The notes beneath the pieces were generated by a model. It saw nothing but the letters and a program-made list of their open reading frames with translations, had not been told where the DNA came from and ran no database searches. Shown here in pieces: positions 38,035-46,885 of a DNA stretch of 64,000 bases (the first letter of the stretch is position 1; each line of letters starts with the position of its first letter). The position numbers and the translations under genes were made by a program. This DNA is from Streptomyces sp. NBC_01298 (GTDB lineage: Bacteria; Actinomycetota; Actinomycetes; Streptomycetales; Streptomycetaceae), in NCBI RefSeq assembly GCF_035978755.1, contig NZ_CP108414.1:7006001-7070000 (forward strand), in the 5' to 3' direction.

Positions 38035-38910
38035 GTGACGATCAAGAGCATCATCCGTTCCAGGCTCTTCGCCGTGGCCACCGGCATGGCCGCGGTGGCC
38101 GCCCTCGCGGCCCCCACGGCCGCACACGCCGACGGCGGCTTCAGCGCCGACCGGCTCGCCTCCGCCGGCGCCTCGGTCCTGCGCGCCGACGTGGCCGGCA
38201 CGGCCTGGCACACCGACCCCGCCACCGGCACCCTCGTGGTCACCGCGGACTCCACCGTCTCGGCGGCCGACCTCTCCAGGATCCGCAGCGAGGCCGGAGC
38301 CAACGCGGCCGCCCTGCGCATCGAGCGCACCCCCGGCAAGCTGAGGAAACTGATCTCCGGCGGCGACGCCATCTACGCCTCCGGCTGGCGCTGTTCGGCC
38401 GGCTTCAACGTGCGCAGCGGCAGCACCTACTACATCCTGACCGCCGGCCACTGCACCGACGGCGCGGGCACCTGGTGGACCAACTCCTCGCACACCACCG
38501 TCATCGGGTCCACCGTCGGGTCCAGCTTCCCGAACAACGACTACGGCCTGATCAAGTACGCCTCCAACTCCCCGGTGCCGCCCGGCACCGTCGGCAGCCA
38601 GGACATCACCAGCGCCATCAACGCCACCAACGGTCTGGCCGTCACCCGCCGCGGCTCCACCACCGGCATCCACAGCGGCTCGGTGACCGGGCTCAACGCC
38701 ACCGTGAACTACGGCGGCGGCGACGTCGTCTACGGAATGATCCGGACCAACGTCTGCGCCGAGCCCGGTGACAGCGGCGGTCCGCTCTACTCGGGCACCC
38801 GCGCGGTCGGCCTCACCTCGGGCGGCAGCGGCAACTGCTCCTCGGGCGGCACCACGTTCTTCCAGCCGGTCGTCGAGGCGCTCAACGCGTACGGCGTGAG
38901 CGTGTACTAA
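38035..38910 (+). CDS. Streptogrisin-type secreted serine protease 2 (SGPB-like)
   Basis: 291 residues. The signal peptide ends near residue 32 (PTAAHA), the propeptide runs to residue 106, and the mature enzyme starts [12 protein letters not shown], very close to the N-terminus of S. griseus protease B. Triad: His139, Asp169, Ser247. The end, NAYGVSVY, also matches SGPB. It is a secreted endopeptidase with a probable preference for large hydrophobic residues. GTG start and GGGAGGACGACAA leader closely resemble those of protease 1. Its own terminator follows. Confidence 0.95.
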   Translation: MTIKSIIRSRLFAVATGMAAVAALAAPTAAHADGGFSADRLASAGASVLRADVAGTAWHTDPATGTLVVTADSTVSAADLSRIRSEAGANAAALRIERTPGKLRKLISGGDAIYASGWRCSAGFNVRSGSTYYILTAGHCTDGAGTWWTNSSHTTVIGSTVGSSFPNNDYGLIKYASNSPVPPGTVGSQDITSAINATNGLAVTRRGSTTGIHSGSVTGLNATVNYGGGDVVYGMIRTNVCAEPGDSGGPLYSGTRAVGLTSGGSGNCSSGGTTFFQPVVEALNAYGVSVY

Positions 38911-38964
38911 CCCGGCTCTCCGTGTGCCGCGGGGCCGCCACGGACCCGTGCGCCCCCGCCGCAC

Positions 38965-39003
38965 CCCTGGACGTCCTCCCGCCTTCTGGGAGGATGTCCA
39001 GGG
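38965..39003 (+). terminator. Terminator of streptogrisin gene 2
   Basis: 16-bp stem CCCTGGACGTCCTCCC / GGGAGGATGTCCAGGG with one G-U pair and a 7-base loop, 54 bases after the stop. Same design and core (TCCTCCC/GGGAGGATGTCC) as the terminator of protease 1. Confidence 0.78.
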
Positions 39004-39035
39004 CGTTCGTGTCCACGGGGGGAGCGGGTTTCCGC

Positions 39036-39515
39036 ATGAAGCGAATCGGCGTGACCGGGCACCGGTCCATTCCGGACGAGCTGCTCGGCCATGTGGAAGA
39101 AGGGCTGCGGGCCGTCCTGGGGGGCCACGAAGGGCCGTTGGAGGCCCTCTCCAGCCTCGCCGAGGGAGCCGACCAGCTGTTCGCCGCCATCGCCCTGGAA
39201 TACGGCGCGGACCTCACCGTGGTGATCCCCAGCGGGGACTACGAGGACGGCTTCGGGGACACCGGCGCGCTGGACCGGTACCTGGGGCTCAAGCGCCGGG
39301 CCGCCCAGGAGGTCCGGATGGACTTCGCCCGCTCCACCGACGAGGCCTACTACGCGGCCGGCACCTACATCGCCGATTCCTGCGACCGCCTCGTCGCCGT
39401 CTGGGACGGCCTGCCCGCCCGCGGGCACGGCGGCACCGCGGAGATCGTCGCCTACGCCCGCGCGCTCGGGAAGCCCGTCACCGTGATCTGGCGGGAGGGC
39501 GTGGCCCGGGACTGA
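39036..39515 (+). CDS. SLOG-family (LOG/DprA-like Rossmann) protein
   Basis: 159 residues. GVTGHR at residues 4-9, LSSLAEGADQLFAAIAL, LTVVIPSGDYEDGF and HGGTAEIVAYARALGKPVTVIW match the SLOG superfamily, whose members sense or process nucleotides and NAD-like ligands in bacterial conflict systems. The GGTAE segment corresponds to the ligand loop of LOG-like proteins. No membrane or signal segment. ATG was chosen with GGGGGGAG about 12 bases upstream; a GTG nine codons earlier is possible. It converges with the SLATT-like gene, 20 bases away. Confidence 0.8.
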   Translation: MKRIGVTGHRSIPDELLGHVEEGLRAVLGGHEGPLEALSSLAEGADQLFAAIALEYGADLTVVIPSGDYEDGFGDTGALDRYLGLKRRAAQEVRMDFARSTDEAYYAAGTYIADSCDRLVAVWDGLPARGHGGTAEIVAYARALGKPVTVIWREGVARD

Positions 39516-39525
39516 GGCCACGCCC
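39497..39525. terminator. Bidirectional hairpin between SLOG and SLATT-like genes
   Basis: 10-bp perfect stem GGGCGTGGCC / GGCCACGCCC spanning the SLOG stop codon, with a 9-base loop. It lies just before the end of the opposing gene. Confidence 0.6.
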
Positions 39526-39535
39526 GCCCGGATCC

Positions 39536-40444
39536 TCAACTACTGTGCCGTGCCAGCCAGTCCGTGTGCTGCGGGGACACGTACCGCTCGGTCTCGTAGA
39601 CCGCGGTCGGCCACTGCGTCTCCGTGATGGTCGTCTGCATGACGACCATCATCGCGGAGAGGTCCTGCTCGATCAGGGTGTGCGCCTCGATCAGCGGATG
39701 GTGGCGCCGCACCTCGTTCCAGGCGATGCCCGCCGTCGCGGCCGCGCTCAGCAGCCCCGTCAGCGCCGGCCCCGGGCCCGAACCGAACGCCCCGAAGAGG
39801 GCGAACAGCAGGGCCAGCAGGGTCAGCAGCACGATCGACCACGACCACAGGGCCGTGGCCCGCCGGGACACCTCCGTCTTGCGCTGGTACCAGTTGCGCT
39901 GTTCGATCAGCCGATCCCGGACGTACGTCTCCCTGCGGACCCGGTAGTCCAGTCCCCGCAGCCGGAACATCGCCCCGGTGATCTCCCCGCCCTCCGGCAC
40001 CAGCCCGGCGGTCCGCGGATCCTCCCAGCCCATCTTCCGCAGCTCGTTCAGTCCCGCCTCGAGCCGGGTCCGGTACGTCTCCTCGACGCCCGGGACCTCG
40101 CTGCCGAAGGGGGCGCCGTGGACGGCGTACCGCCAGGCCAGCGATTTGATGAACTCCGCGGCGCTGCGGTTGAGCTGCCACTGCGGGCGCGCCCGGCGCC
40201 GGGTGGCCCGTACGCCCACGCCCAGCACCCCGGCGTACGCGAGCACGCTGAGGAGCCCGGACAGGTAGGCGGAGCCGAGCTTCGGCCCCTCGGGCAGGGC
40301 GGCGATGGCGGCGGCCACGACGAGCAGCATCAGCTGGGCGCGCGTGGCCTGGGTGGACTCCCGCTGCCGGGAGATCGCCGCCTGGTCGGTGTGGTGGAAG
40401 AGGGCCGGCAGGTCCTCGTTGCGAAAGGTCATGCTGTCACTCAC
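39536..40444 (-). CDS. DUF4231/SLATT-like membrane protein
   Basis: 302 residues from a GTG with GGGGGG 6 bases upstream. Two pairs of membrane helices are seen: residues about 36-50 and 57-79, then about 205-225 and 229-245. Charged helical segments lie between them (EETYRTRLEAGLNELRKMGWEDPRTAG, RDRLIEQRNWYQRKTEVSRR). This resembles DUF4231 and the SLATT group, predicted pore-forming effectors that often accompany SLOG and nucleotide-signalling genes. It is downstream of fxsT, separated by a hairpin. A membrane effector role is inference. Confidence 0.72.
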   Translation of the reverse strand: MSDSMTFRNEDLPALFHHTDQAAISRQRESTQATRAQLMLLVVAAAIAALPEGPKLGSAYLSGLLSVLAYAGVLGVGVRATRRRARPQWQLNRSAAEFIKSLAWRYAVHGAPFGSEVPGVEETYRTRLEAGLNELRKMGWEDPRTAGLVPEGGEITGAMFRLRGLDYRVRRETYVRDRLIEQRNWYQRKTEVSRRATALWSWSIVLLTLLALLFALFGAFGSGPGPALTGLLSAAATAGIAWNEVRRHHPLIEAHTLIEQDLSAMMVVMQTTITETQWPTAVYETERYVSPQHTDWLARHSS

Positions 40445-40503
40445 AGCGAACCCCCCAGTCTGCTGGTTCTGCGTTCTGCGTCCATCGGGAGGGGAAGAGA
40501 GGT

Positions 40504-40536
40504 GCGGGGGCGGCGCCCGGCGGGAGCCGCCCCCGC
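40504..40536 (-). terminator. Hairpin between fxsT and SLATT-like gene
   Basis: 11-bp perfect stem GCGGGGGCGGC / GCCGCCCCCGC with an 11-base loop, immediately after the fxsT stop. It may end or attenuate the fxs transcript before the membrane-protein gene. Confidence 0.6.
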
Positions 40537-40539
40537 GGA

Positions 40540-43500
40540 TCACACCGCCAGCGGCTCCAGGTCCCGGTGGACCCGGCGCTCGTCGCGCGCGTACCGGGTC
40601 AGCCCGTGGTCCTCGCCGAGCAGCCGGGTCAGCTCGGCCACCGACTCGGCCCGTACCCGGTTCGCCTCCTCCTTGCGGCCCATCATGTCCAGGCTGACCG
40701 CCATGTTGGAGGCGCTCGCCAGGGTCTCCGGGTGGTGTACGCCCAGCGCTTCGCGCAGCCGCATCACCGAGATCCGCTCCAGCTCCAGGGCGCCTTCCGG
40801 ATCACCCAGGTCGGCCCGGGCGTTGGCCAGGTTGAGGTTGGCGAAGATGGTGTGCGGGTGGTTGTCGCCCAGCACCTCGCGCATGTGCCGGATGGTCTGG
40901 CGCAGCATCGGATCGGCGGTCTCCGCCGCCCCCGTGCCCCAGTGGAACACCGCGAGGTTGTTGACCGCGGCCAGGGTGTACGGGTGGCGCTCGCCCGGCA
41001 CCTTGACGTACTCGTCCACCACCTCCTGCGCCAGGTCCCGGGCCGCTCCCGGGTCCCCGGTCGCGAACAGGTCGGCGGCCAGGTTCAGTTCGCAGGCCAG
41101 GAGGTCCGGGTTGACCGAGGTGTACTTGGCCCGGTACCGGTTGCGGGTCGCCGTCGTCAGCCGCAGCGCGTCCTCCACGTCGCCCGCCCTGCGCAGCGAG
41201 ACCGCGAGGTTCTTGGCCGCCGACAGGGTGCCGGGGAAGGCCCGGCCCAGGGTCCGCTTGTAGATCTCGTACGTCCGGCTCAGCAGCTGCACCGAGTCGT
41301 CGTACCGGCCCACCTCGCGCAGGTCGCGCGCCAGGTTCTGCGCCGAGGACAAGGTGTACGGGTGGTCCGTGCCCAGCACCTCGGTGCGCCGGTCGAAGAC
41401 CTCCTGGTCGATCTCCCTGGCCCGCGCGTACTGCCCGATCATGCGCAGGTTCAGCGCCAGGTTGTTCGCGGCGGCCAGGGTCCGCGGGTGGGCCTCGTGG
41501 AAGATCTGCCCGAAGCCCTCGTGCGCGGCGTTCGCCAGCTCCATCGCCTCGCCGTAGCGGCCGAGCGCGCCGAGGTCCATCGCCAGACCGCTGGTGGTCA
41601 TGTACGTGTGCGGGTGCGAGACGCCCAGCGCCGCCTGCTGGCGCTCCAGCGTCCCCTCGTCCAGCTCCATCGCCTCCACGAACCGGCCCTGCGAGCGCAG
41701 GATGTTGGAGAGGTGGAAGCGCAGGTACAGGTACTGGAGGTCGTCGCCGCCCAGGGTCTCGCGCCAGGTCTCGCGCAGCTCCTCGCCCAGCGCGTACGCG
41801 GCCTTGAAGTCACCGCGCTTCCAGAGGTAGCGGACGCGGTCGATCAGCAGCCGGCGGGTCTCCGGCTCCTTGCAGAACCGGGCCTCGGAGGGGGTCAGGT
41901 GCGGCCAGATGGTGTTGAACCGCGGCCAGGTCTCCGGGTTGTCTATCGGCTCGTCGTCGTCCGGCCGGGCACCCGCCAGGATCCGGTGCACCGCGTGCCG
42001 GGCCTCGCGCTGCTCCTCCTCGGAGAGCTGCGCCCGGATCACGGCCTGTACCAGGCGGTGGACCTGGATGCTGTTGCTGACCTGGTCGACCTTGGCCAGC
42101 GCGAACCGGCCGATCTCCCGGATGACGCGGCCCAGCACCAGCTTCTCCTGGAGGGAGGAGTCGTACGGCTTGAGGGCGTCGATCATCTCCTTGCTGTAGA
42201 GGAGGTTCGCCGAGATCGGTTCGGGCGCGAAGAAGGCGCACAGCTGGAGCAGCCGCACGGCCGCGGGGGAGCGGGACTGGAGCCGCTCTATGGAGACGTT
42301 CCAGGTGGCGGCCACCGGCTCCGGGTAGCCGGGCGGCTGGTTCAGCGCCAGGACGCGGGCGGCCTGCTGGGCCAGCTGCTCGATGTACGCGGACACCGGG
42401 GTCGCGGTCTCCGCGATCCAGGCGCCCGCCTGCTCGACGGCCAGCGGCAGGTCGCCGACGGCGACGGCCACCTGCTCGGCGTCCTCCTTGCTGAGGCCGG
42501 GGGCCCGGCGCTGGAGGTGCTCGATGGACTCCTCGCGCAGGAACACGTCCACCGGGAGCGCGTCGCCGTATTGGGACCAGGACTGGTTGCGGGAGGTGAC
42601 CAGCACGTGCCCCGGGCCGCCCGGCGGGAAGTACCGCTTGAGGGTCTCGGGGTCGTCGGCGTTGTCGAAGACCAGCAGCCAGCGCGAGGAGGGAACCCCG
42701 CGCCGCAGCAGGTCGATCGCCTCCTGGGAGGCGGCCGACATGTCCTCGCCGGTCTGCGCGCCCAGGCGTACGGCCAGTTCCGCGAGGGCCGCGACCACGT
42801 CGTCGGTCTGCTCGGCGGAGATCCACCAGACCAGGTCGTAGTCGGCCATGAAGCGGTGCACGTACTCCAGGGCCACCTGGGTCTTGCCGACGCCGCCGAG
42901 GCCGAACAGGGTCTGCGGCTGCGGCAGCACCACGGATATGCCGCCGCCGAGCTGGTCGCGCATCCGCTCCAGCACGATGGAGCGGCCGGTGAAACCGGGG
43001 TTGCGGGGCGGCGCGTTCCAGATCTTCGGGACCGTCCCCGGGAAGCGGGGGCCGGGAGCGGAGGCGCTGGCGACGGTGTCGGGCAGCGCCATCGGCCGTT
43101 CCACCGCGCGCAGCAGCGCGGTCGTGGCGTGCACCTCGTCGAGGCGGAACAGGTCCACCGGATTGCGGTCGATGTACGGGGTGGACAGGCGTACGTCGCC
43201 CACCCGCAGCGGCACCAGCTGGCGCCGGCCCCCGGTCGGGTCCTCGGCGGCGGCCCGCTCCCACACGTCCACCGCGCGGGCGGACTTGAGGTAGGCGCTG
43301 GAGAGCAGCACCACGGTCCGGGCGGCCGTGTCCACGCTGATCCCGGCGCCGCCCAGGGTGTCCCCGGCGGCGGTGTCCGGGACCCGTTCGGCGGAGACGT
43401 CCCGGGGGACGACCCGGAAGCCGGCCCGGGTGAGCACCGATTCGATCCAGTCGGCCCACATGCGGTTCTCGGCGACGTAGGACAGGAAGAGGTCCGCGGG

Positions 43501-44571
43501 CAGGGCGGGGCGGCGCCGGGTGAAGGCGTCGCGGATGCGCAGGCGCACCTCCTCGCCGATCGCCGGCATGGAGGTGACGTCGCCCTCGGTGACCACGGCG
43601 GTGAGCCGTTCGAAGGCGGAGAGCAGGGAGTTGGTGAGCCCGGCCTCGTCCCCGAAGGTGGCCAGGGTCTCCTCGTAGGCGTAGTAGGGGCGGTACGGGA
43701 TCTCCACCGCGCCCCAGTAGGAGGTGAGGTCGTCCCCGATCAGGCCGTTGGGGAAGCGGTCGAACTTGATCCGGGCCAGGGCTCGGCCCGCGTCGGCCTT
43801 CTCCTTCTCGCCCTCGTCGATGCGCATCGGGACCGGGTAGATCTTGATGCCGCGGTCGTTGAAGCGCTCGTCGATCTGCCGGGCCACGGAGGCCGCGCCG
43901 TCGATGGACTGGTCGGACAGCGTGAAGCAGTCGACCAGGACGTCGGGCAGGTGGACCGTGCAGATGTCGGCTATGTCGGAGAGCCCGGTGCGGCTGTCGA
44001 TCAGGACGTAGTCGTAGTTCCGCTTCATGTCCGCCCGTAAGGCGTCGAAGAAGAGCCCGCCGCCGAGCCGGTCGTAGAAGTTGTCCCAGTCGAAGGTGGA
44101 GACGGTCGCCGAGTACTCGCGGTTCTGCCGGCCCGCCGAGACGAAGTCGAGGGTCCCGCCGTCGGGGAACTCCCAGCCGAGGTTCTCGGGGGTGAGCGAG
44201 ACGGCGTGCGGCTGGATCCGCGCGTAGTCCTTGTGCCAGTCGTCGGCGCGCTGCACCGGGCTGGTGGCCGCCCACGCGTACTCGCTGATCAGGTCGATGA
44301 CACCGGTGGTGGCGCCGAGGGTGGAGGGGTCCAGGAAGGGGTGGAAGAAGCGGTGCAGTCCGGGCGCCTCCAGGTCCCAGTCCACGGCGAGGACCCGCTT
44401 GCCGTTGGCCGCGAGGATCCAGGCGGTGTTGGCCAGCGCCATCGTGCGGCCGGTGCCGCCCTTGTACGAGTAGAAGGTGACGATGCGCCCCTCGCGGTGC
44501 TCGTCACGGCCGCCGTGCAGGCTGTCACGACTCTGGCTGTCATGGCTCTGGCTGTCACGACTCGATGTCAT
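40540..44571 (-). CDS. fxsT: FxsT: MinD-like ATPase / TIR / NB-ARC / TPR protein
   Basis: 1343 residues. Order: disordered start with three copies of a SRDSQ-like pentad; ParA/MinD-like domain with KGGTGRT at 37-43 and VDWDLEAPG (about 30-340); a TIR domain (about 355-470, ADLFLSYVAENRMWADWIESVL); an NB-ARC domain with P-loop FGLGGVGKTQ near 555; a helical stretch; and C-terminal tetratricopeptide repeats (about 910-1330) with repeated LG..HP.TL..A.NLA units. This is the layout of the tetratricopeptide protein of FxSxx-COOH systems. In the TIR domain the segment aligned with the catalytic Glu reads VDVW, so NADase activity is doubtful. Codon 178 is TTA. ATG overlaps fxsC by 17 bases. Confidence 0.88.
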   Translation of the reverse strand: MTSSRDSQSHDSQSRDSLHGGRDEHREGRIVTFYSYKGGTGRTMALANTAWILAANGKRVLAVDWDLEAPGLHRFFHPFLDPSTLGATTGVIDLISEYAWAATSPVQRADDWHKDYARIQPHAVSLTPENLGWEFPDGGTLDFVSAGRQNREYSATVSTFDWDNFYDRLGGGLFFDALRADMKRNYDYVLIDSRTGLSDIADICTVHLPDVLVDCFTLSDQSIDGAASVARQIDERFNDRGIKIYPVPMRIDEGEKEKADAGRALARIKFDRFPNGLIGDDLTSYWGAVEIPYRPYYAYEETLATFGDEAGLTNSLLSAFERLTAVVTEGDVTSMPAIGEEVRLRIRDAFTRRRPALPADLFLSYVAENRMWADWIESVLTRAGFRVVPRDVSAERVPDTAAGDTLGGAGISVDTAARTVVLLSSAYLKSARAVDVWERAAAEDPTGGRRQLVPLRVGDVRLSTPYIDRNPVDLFRLDEVHATTALLRAVERPMALPDTVASASAPGPRFPGTVPKIWNAPPRNPGFTGRSIVLERMRDQLGGGISVVLPQPQTLFGLGGVGKTQVALEYVHRFMADYDLVWWISAEQTDDVVAALAELAVRLGAQTGEDMSAASQEAIDLLRRGVPSSRWLLVFDNADDPETLKRYFPPGGPGHVLVTSRNQSWSQYGDALPVDVFLREESIEHLQRRAPGLSKEDAEQVAVAVGDLPLAVEQAGAWIAETATPVSAYIEQLAQQAARVLALNQPPGYPEPVAATWNVSIERLQSRSPAAVRLLQLCAFFAPEPISANLLYSKEMIDALKPYDSSLQEKLVLGRVIREIGRFALAKVDQVSNSIQVHRLVQAVIRAQLSEEEQREARHAVHRILAGARPDDDEPIDNPETWPRFNTIWPHLTPSEARFCKEPETRRLLIDRVRYLWKRGDFKAAYALGEELRETWRETLGGDDLQYLYLRFHLSNILRSQGRFVEAMELDEGTLERQQAALGVSHPHTYMTTSGLAMDLGALGRYGEAMELANAAHEGFGQIFHEAHPRTLAAANNLALNLRMIGQYARAREIDQEVFDRRTEVLGTDHPYTLSSAQNLARDLREVGRYDDSVQLLSRTYEIYKRTLGRAFPGTLSAAKNLAVSLRRAGDVEDALRLTTATRNRYRAKYTSVNPDLLACELNLAADLFATGDPGAARDLAQEVVDEYVKVPGERHPYTLAAVNNLAVFHWGTGAAETADPMLRQTIRHMREVLGDNHPHTIFANLNLANARADLGDPEGALELERISVMRLREALGVHHPETLASASNMAVSLDMMGRKEEANRVRAESVAELTRLLGEDHGLTRYARDERRVHRDLEPLAV
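44518..44562 (-). repeat. 15-nt triplicate repeat at the fxsT 5' end
   Basis: Three consecutive copies of AGTCGTGACAGCCAG-like units encode SRDSQ/SHDSQ/SRDSL at residues 4-18 of FxsT. In-frame and probably length-variable. Confidence 0.8.
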
Positions 44572-45940
44572 CCGCGTCCCCCCGGTCGTTGTCGTTGTCG
44601 GTGTCGGGCCTGCCCGACCCGCCGTGCCCGTCGCCCGTGTCGCCCAGGGTGGGCGGGAAGGGGGCGGGCGGTGGGGCCGGTGGCCCGTTCATCCCCATCG
44701 GACCGAGCAGCCGGGGCCGTTCGGTTCCGGCGGCGGGGCTGCCGGCCGGTGGATAGACCTGGGCGTGTCTGAGGAACTGCTGGGCGGCGGCCTCCACCAC
44801 CTGCGGCAGGATCTGCCCGAGCGTCTCCATGTTGGCCACGCCGTTGGCGGCGGCCCGGCAGGCGGCCCGGCCCTGGCTCATCTTGACGGGCATGGTGTCC
44901 TCCAGCCGGTGGGCCAGCTCGCTCTCCTTCGCGCGGCTCTGGTGGTCGTACCGGTTCCACGGCACGACCACGTTGATCCAGGGCCGGGACTCCTGGTCGA
45001 AGGCGGCCAGGCGCTGCCGGCGCTGCTCGTCCTCCACCGCCCACCGGTCCACGATGAGGATCTCGGGCCGGGTCGGCGGCTGTTTGGAGTCGAAGTGGCC
45101 GGCCTCGTCGTCGAACGAGCCCACCGTGGTCTGGTAGTTGAGGTTGCGGACCAGGTCCTCGGCCACGTAGGCGATGGGCCGCTGGGAGACCGGGTGGTAC
45201 GGGTTCCAGTCCAGCGCGCTGTCCCCGTAGTACTCGGGGCTGCGGCCCTCGGGCAGATCGTGCCGGGAGGCGGCGGCCACGGTGACGTGCAGGGTGCGGG
45301 TGGTGGGTCCGGGAGTGCTGCCCGGGGAGCCGAAGGCGCTGGGCACGAGGCGGTAGTCGAGGGGCCGGATCGGATCGAGCCGGACGGTCTCGGCGACCCG
45401 GACGATCCGTTTGGCGAGTTCGTAGACGGCGCTCTCGTACTGCTCGGCGTAGCCCCGCAGTTTGATCAGGCCGTAGAGCCCGTCGGTGACGTACCGCTCG
45501 CCGAAGGTGTTGTGGTTGAACTGCAACCGCTCGGCGGGAAGGGGTAGTTGGGAGGGCGGCACCGGCACCCATAACGCGGGCACGATGGCTTCGGCCGGCT
45601 GATTGCTGAGCGCCACGTGGTGGATGGTGCGCTGCGCGAAGGCGAACCATTCCTTGCCGCACATTTCGCTGGCGAAGTAGCGCGGCGAGAACAGGGGGAC
45701 GAAGACCCGGCAGGTGGCGAGCGCCGCCCCGAGCCGTTCCGACCAGCCCTCACCGCTGCGTATCTCCCGGTCCATGAAGCCGGCCTCGGCTCCCGCGGGC
45801 AGATTCGTCAGTGCCATGACATGGCTGCAGAGATCGCGGAAAAGCCGCTCCACCCACATGTCCGGGTCCGGTCCTCCCGCCCCGAACCTCGGTGTATGCG
45901 CATAACTGAGAAAAAAGTACGGCTGCACTGATGCGGGCAC
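44555..45940 (-). CDS. fxsC: FxsC: TIR-like protein of the FxSxx-COOH system
   Basis: 461 residues. The TIR-like domain begins at once (PYFFLSYAHTPRFG) and includes RVFVPLFSPRYFASEMCGKEW, where Glu97 occupies the position of the catalytic Glu of TIR NADases. A second alpha/beta region follows (about 190-400, including ILIVDRWAVEDEQRRQRLAAFDQESRPWINVVVPW), then an acidic tail of Asp/Asn. Codon 123 is TTA. The start at GTG 45940 was preferred because GGGGG lies 5 bases upstream and homologues begin near PYFFLSYA; an ATG at 46000 is the alternative. GC at third positions is low near the start. The stop lies inside fxsT. Confidence 0.85.
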   Translation of the reverse strand: MPASVQPYFFLSYAHTPRFGAGGPDPDMWVERLFRDLCSHVMALTNLPAGAEAGFMDREIRSGEGWSERLGAALATCRVFVPLFSPRYFASEMCGKEWFAFAQRTIHHVALSNQPAEAIVPALWVPVPPSQLPLPAERLQFNHNTFGERYVTDGLYGLIKLRGYAEQYESAVYELAKRIVRVAETVRLDPIRPLDYRLVPSAFGSPGSTPGPTTRTLHVTVAAASRHDLPEGRSPEYYGDSALDWNPYHPVSQRPIAYVAEDLVRNLNYQTTVGSFDDEAGHFDSKQPPTRPEILIVDRWAVEDEQRRQRLAAFDQESRPWINVVVPWNRYDHQSRAKESELAHRLEDTMPVKMSQGRAACRAAANGVANMETLGQILPQVVEAAAQQFLRHAQVYPPAGSPAAGTERPRLLGPMGMNGPPAPPPAPFPPTLGDTGDGHGGSGRPDTDNDNDRGDADDIES

Positions 45941-46019
45941 ACGACCCCCGTCCCGAAGATGCGAGCGAAGAAACATCATTCCGGAGCTGCTCCGCCACAT
46001 CCCCTCATCGTTCAGTCAA

Positions 46020-46829
46020 TCAGCGTCTGTTTTCGGTCATCCATTCAAGCGCGTGATCGACGGCATGCGGAAGGGCGAAGAGCATGGTCGATGCCCCGCC
46101 GATCCGCCCCCGGCGTATCCCGTCTTCCGGGAACGCCCTGCCGATCTCGGCGAAATCGCTGTCATCCAGCGCGATGTCCTCGTACGCGGTCCACCCTTCC
46201 CGCTTCGGCGCCTCTTTGCCGTGACAGGGCTGCCCCCCTGAAGACCCCGGATGGTTCACCTTCACCACACACTCGTACATGCGCAAGGGGGGCTTCGGAA
46301 TTCGATACTCCGCGAGATGGAAAGCGGTGCAAACGGAAAATCCCACATTGATCATGAGTACCTTCCATCCCTCCCAGCACATCTTTCCCAAGGGGGATTC
46401 CTCGCCCAAATGGCTGGTCAGCGGATGTCCCGCACACAGCTCCCGGGCACCGTCGCCGACCGCGGCGAAAGAGGTCTGCGGATGCCCGCTGCGGGCCGCT
46501 CCCGGAGCGGTGCGCACCGCCTCGGCGAACACTCCCATGCCGTGGCTCGGGGTGCGCGCCGGGTCGAAGGCGGGCATCCGTGCACGGAAGGCCCGTACGC
46601 CCTCCTCGGCGAGGCCCGCGATCTGCGCCAGGTGCGCGCTGGAGGTCTTGGAGTTCTGCGGGGTGAAGGCCGGCGCCGCGAGGGTGCCGCCCGGCCCGAC
46701 GGCGGCGAGCAGGGCCCCGCGCAGCTCCTCGGCGCGCAGGCCGGTGCCGCCGAGCGCGGCGTGCACCAGCAGGCGCGTGCCGGGGCGGACGCCGAGTGCG
46801 CGCAGGGGGCCGGCGAGGCCGCTCGTCAT
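46020..46829 (-). CDS. AAC(3)-family acetyltransferase of the fxs locus
   Basis: 269 residues of the antibiotic N-acetyltransferase fold: GTLAAPAFT, TPSHGMGVFAEAVR, RSGHPQTSFAAVG, GEESPLGKMCWEGWKVLMINVG. The family is known for acetylating the 3-amino group of aminoglycosides with acetyl-CoA. Its location between fxsB and fxsC suggests instead acetylation of the peptide product or a related amine. Residue choice in the first strand (LLVHAALG, where LVHSSL is more usual) differs from resistance enzymes. The 3' half uses many A/T-ending codons, unlike the neighbours. 56 bases from fxsB. Confidence 0.85.
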   Translation of the reverse strand: MTSGLAGPLRALGVRPGTRLLVHAALGGTGLRAEELRGALLAAVGPGGTLAAPAFTPQNSKTSSAHLAQIAGLAEEGVRAFRARMPAFDPARTPSHGMGVFAEAVRTAPGAARSGHPQTSFAAVGDGARELCAGHPLTSHLGEESPLGKMCWEGWKVLMINVGFSVCTAFHLAEYRIPKPPLRMYECVVKVNHPGSSGGQPCHGKEAPKREGWTAYEDIALDDSDFAEIGRAFPEDGIRRGRIGGASTMLFALPHAVDHALEWMTENRR

Positions 46830-46885
46830 GCGTCGGCCGCCTTCAGGTCGGCCCTCATGAGTCGGCCCTCATGAGTCGGCCGCCG

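Noticed and set aside
40567..44040. An 1157-codon open frame on the + strand opposite fxsT
   Set aside because: Its translation is low-complexity Val/Gly/Arg/Leu sequence typical of the antisense of a GC-rich gene, while the reverse strand gives recognisable ATPase, TIR, NB-ARC and TPR domains.
42900..45940. A Thoeris-type anti-phage system based on the TIR domains
   Set aside because: No ThsA-like SLOG-SIR2 effector is present and the order matches FxSxx-COOH loci; the adjacent SLOG protein is small and lacks a SIR2 domain.
46020..46829. Aminoglycoside resistance gene
   Set aside because: The AAC(3) fold is clear, but the gene lies inside the fxs operon and differs at usual active-site surroundings, so resistance is not a supported role.
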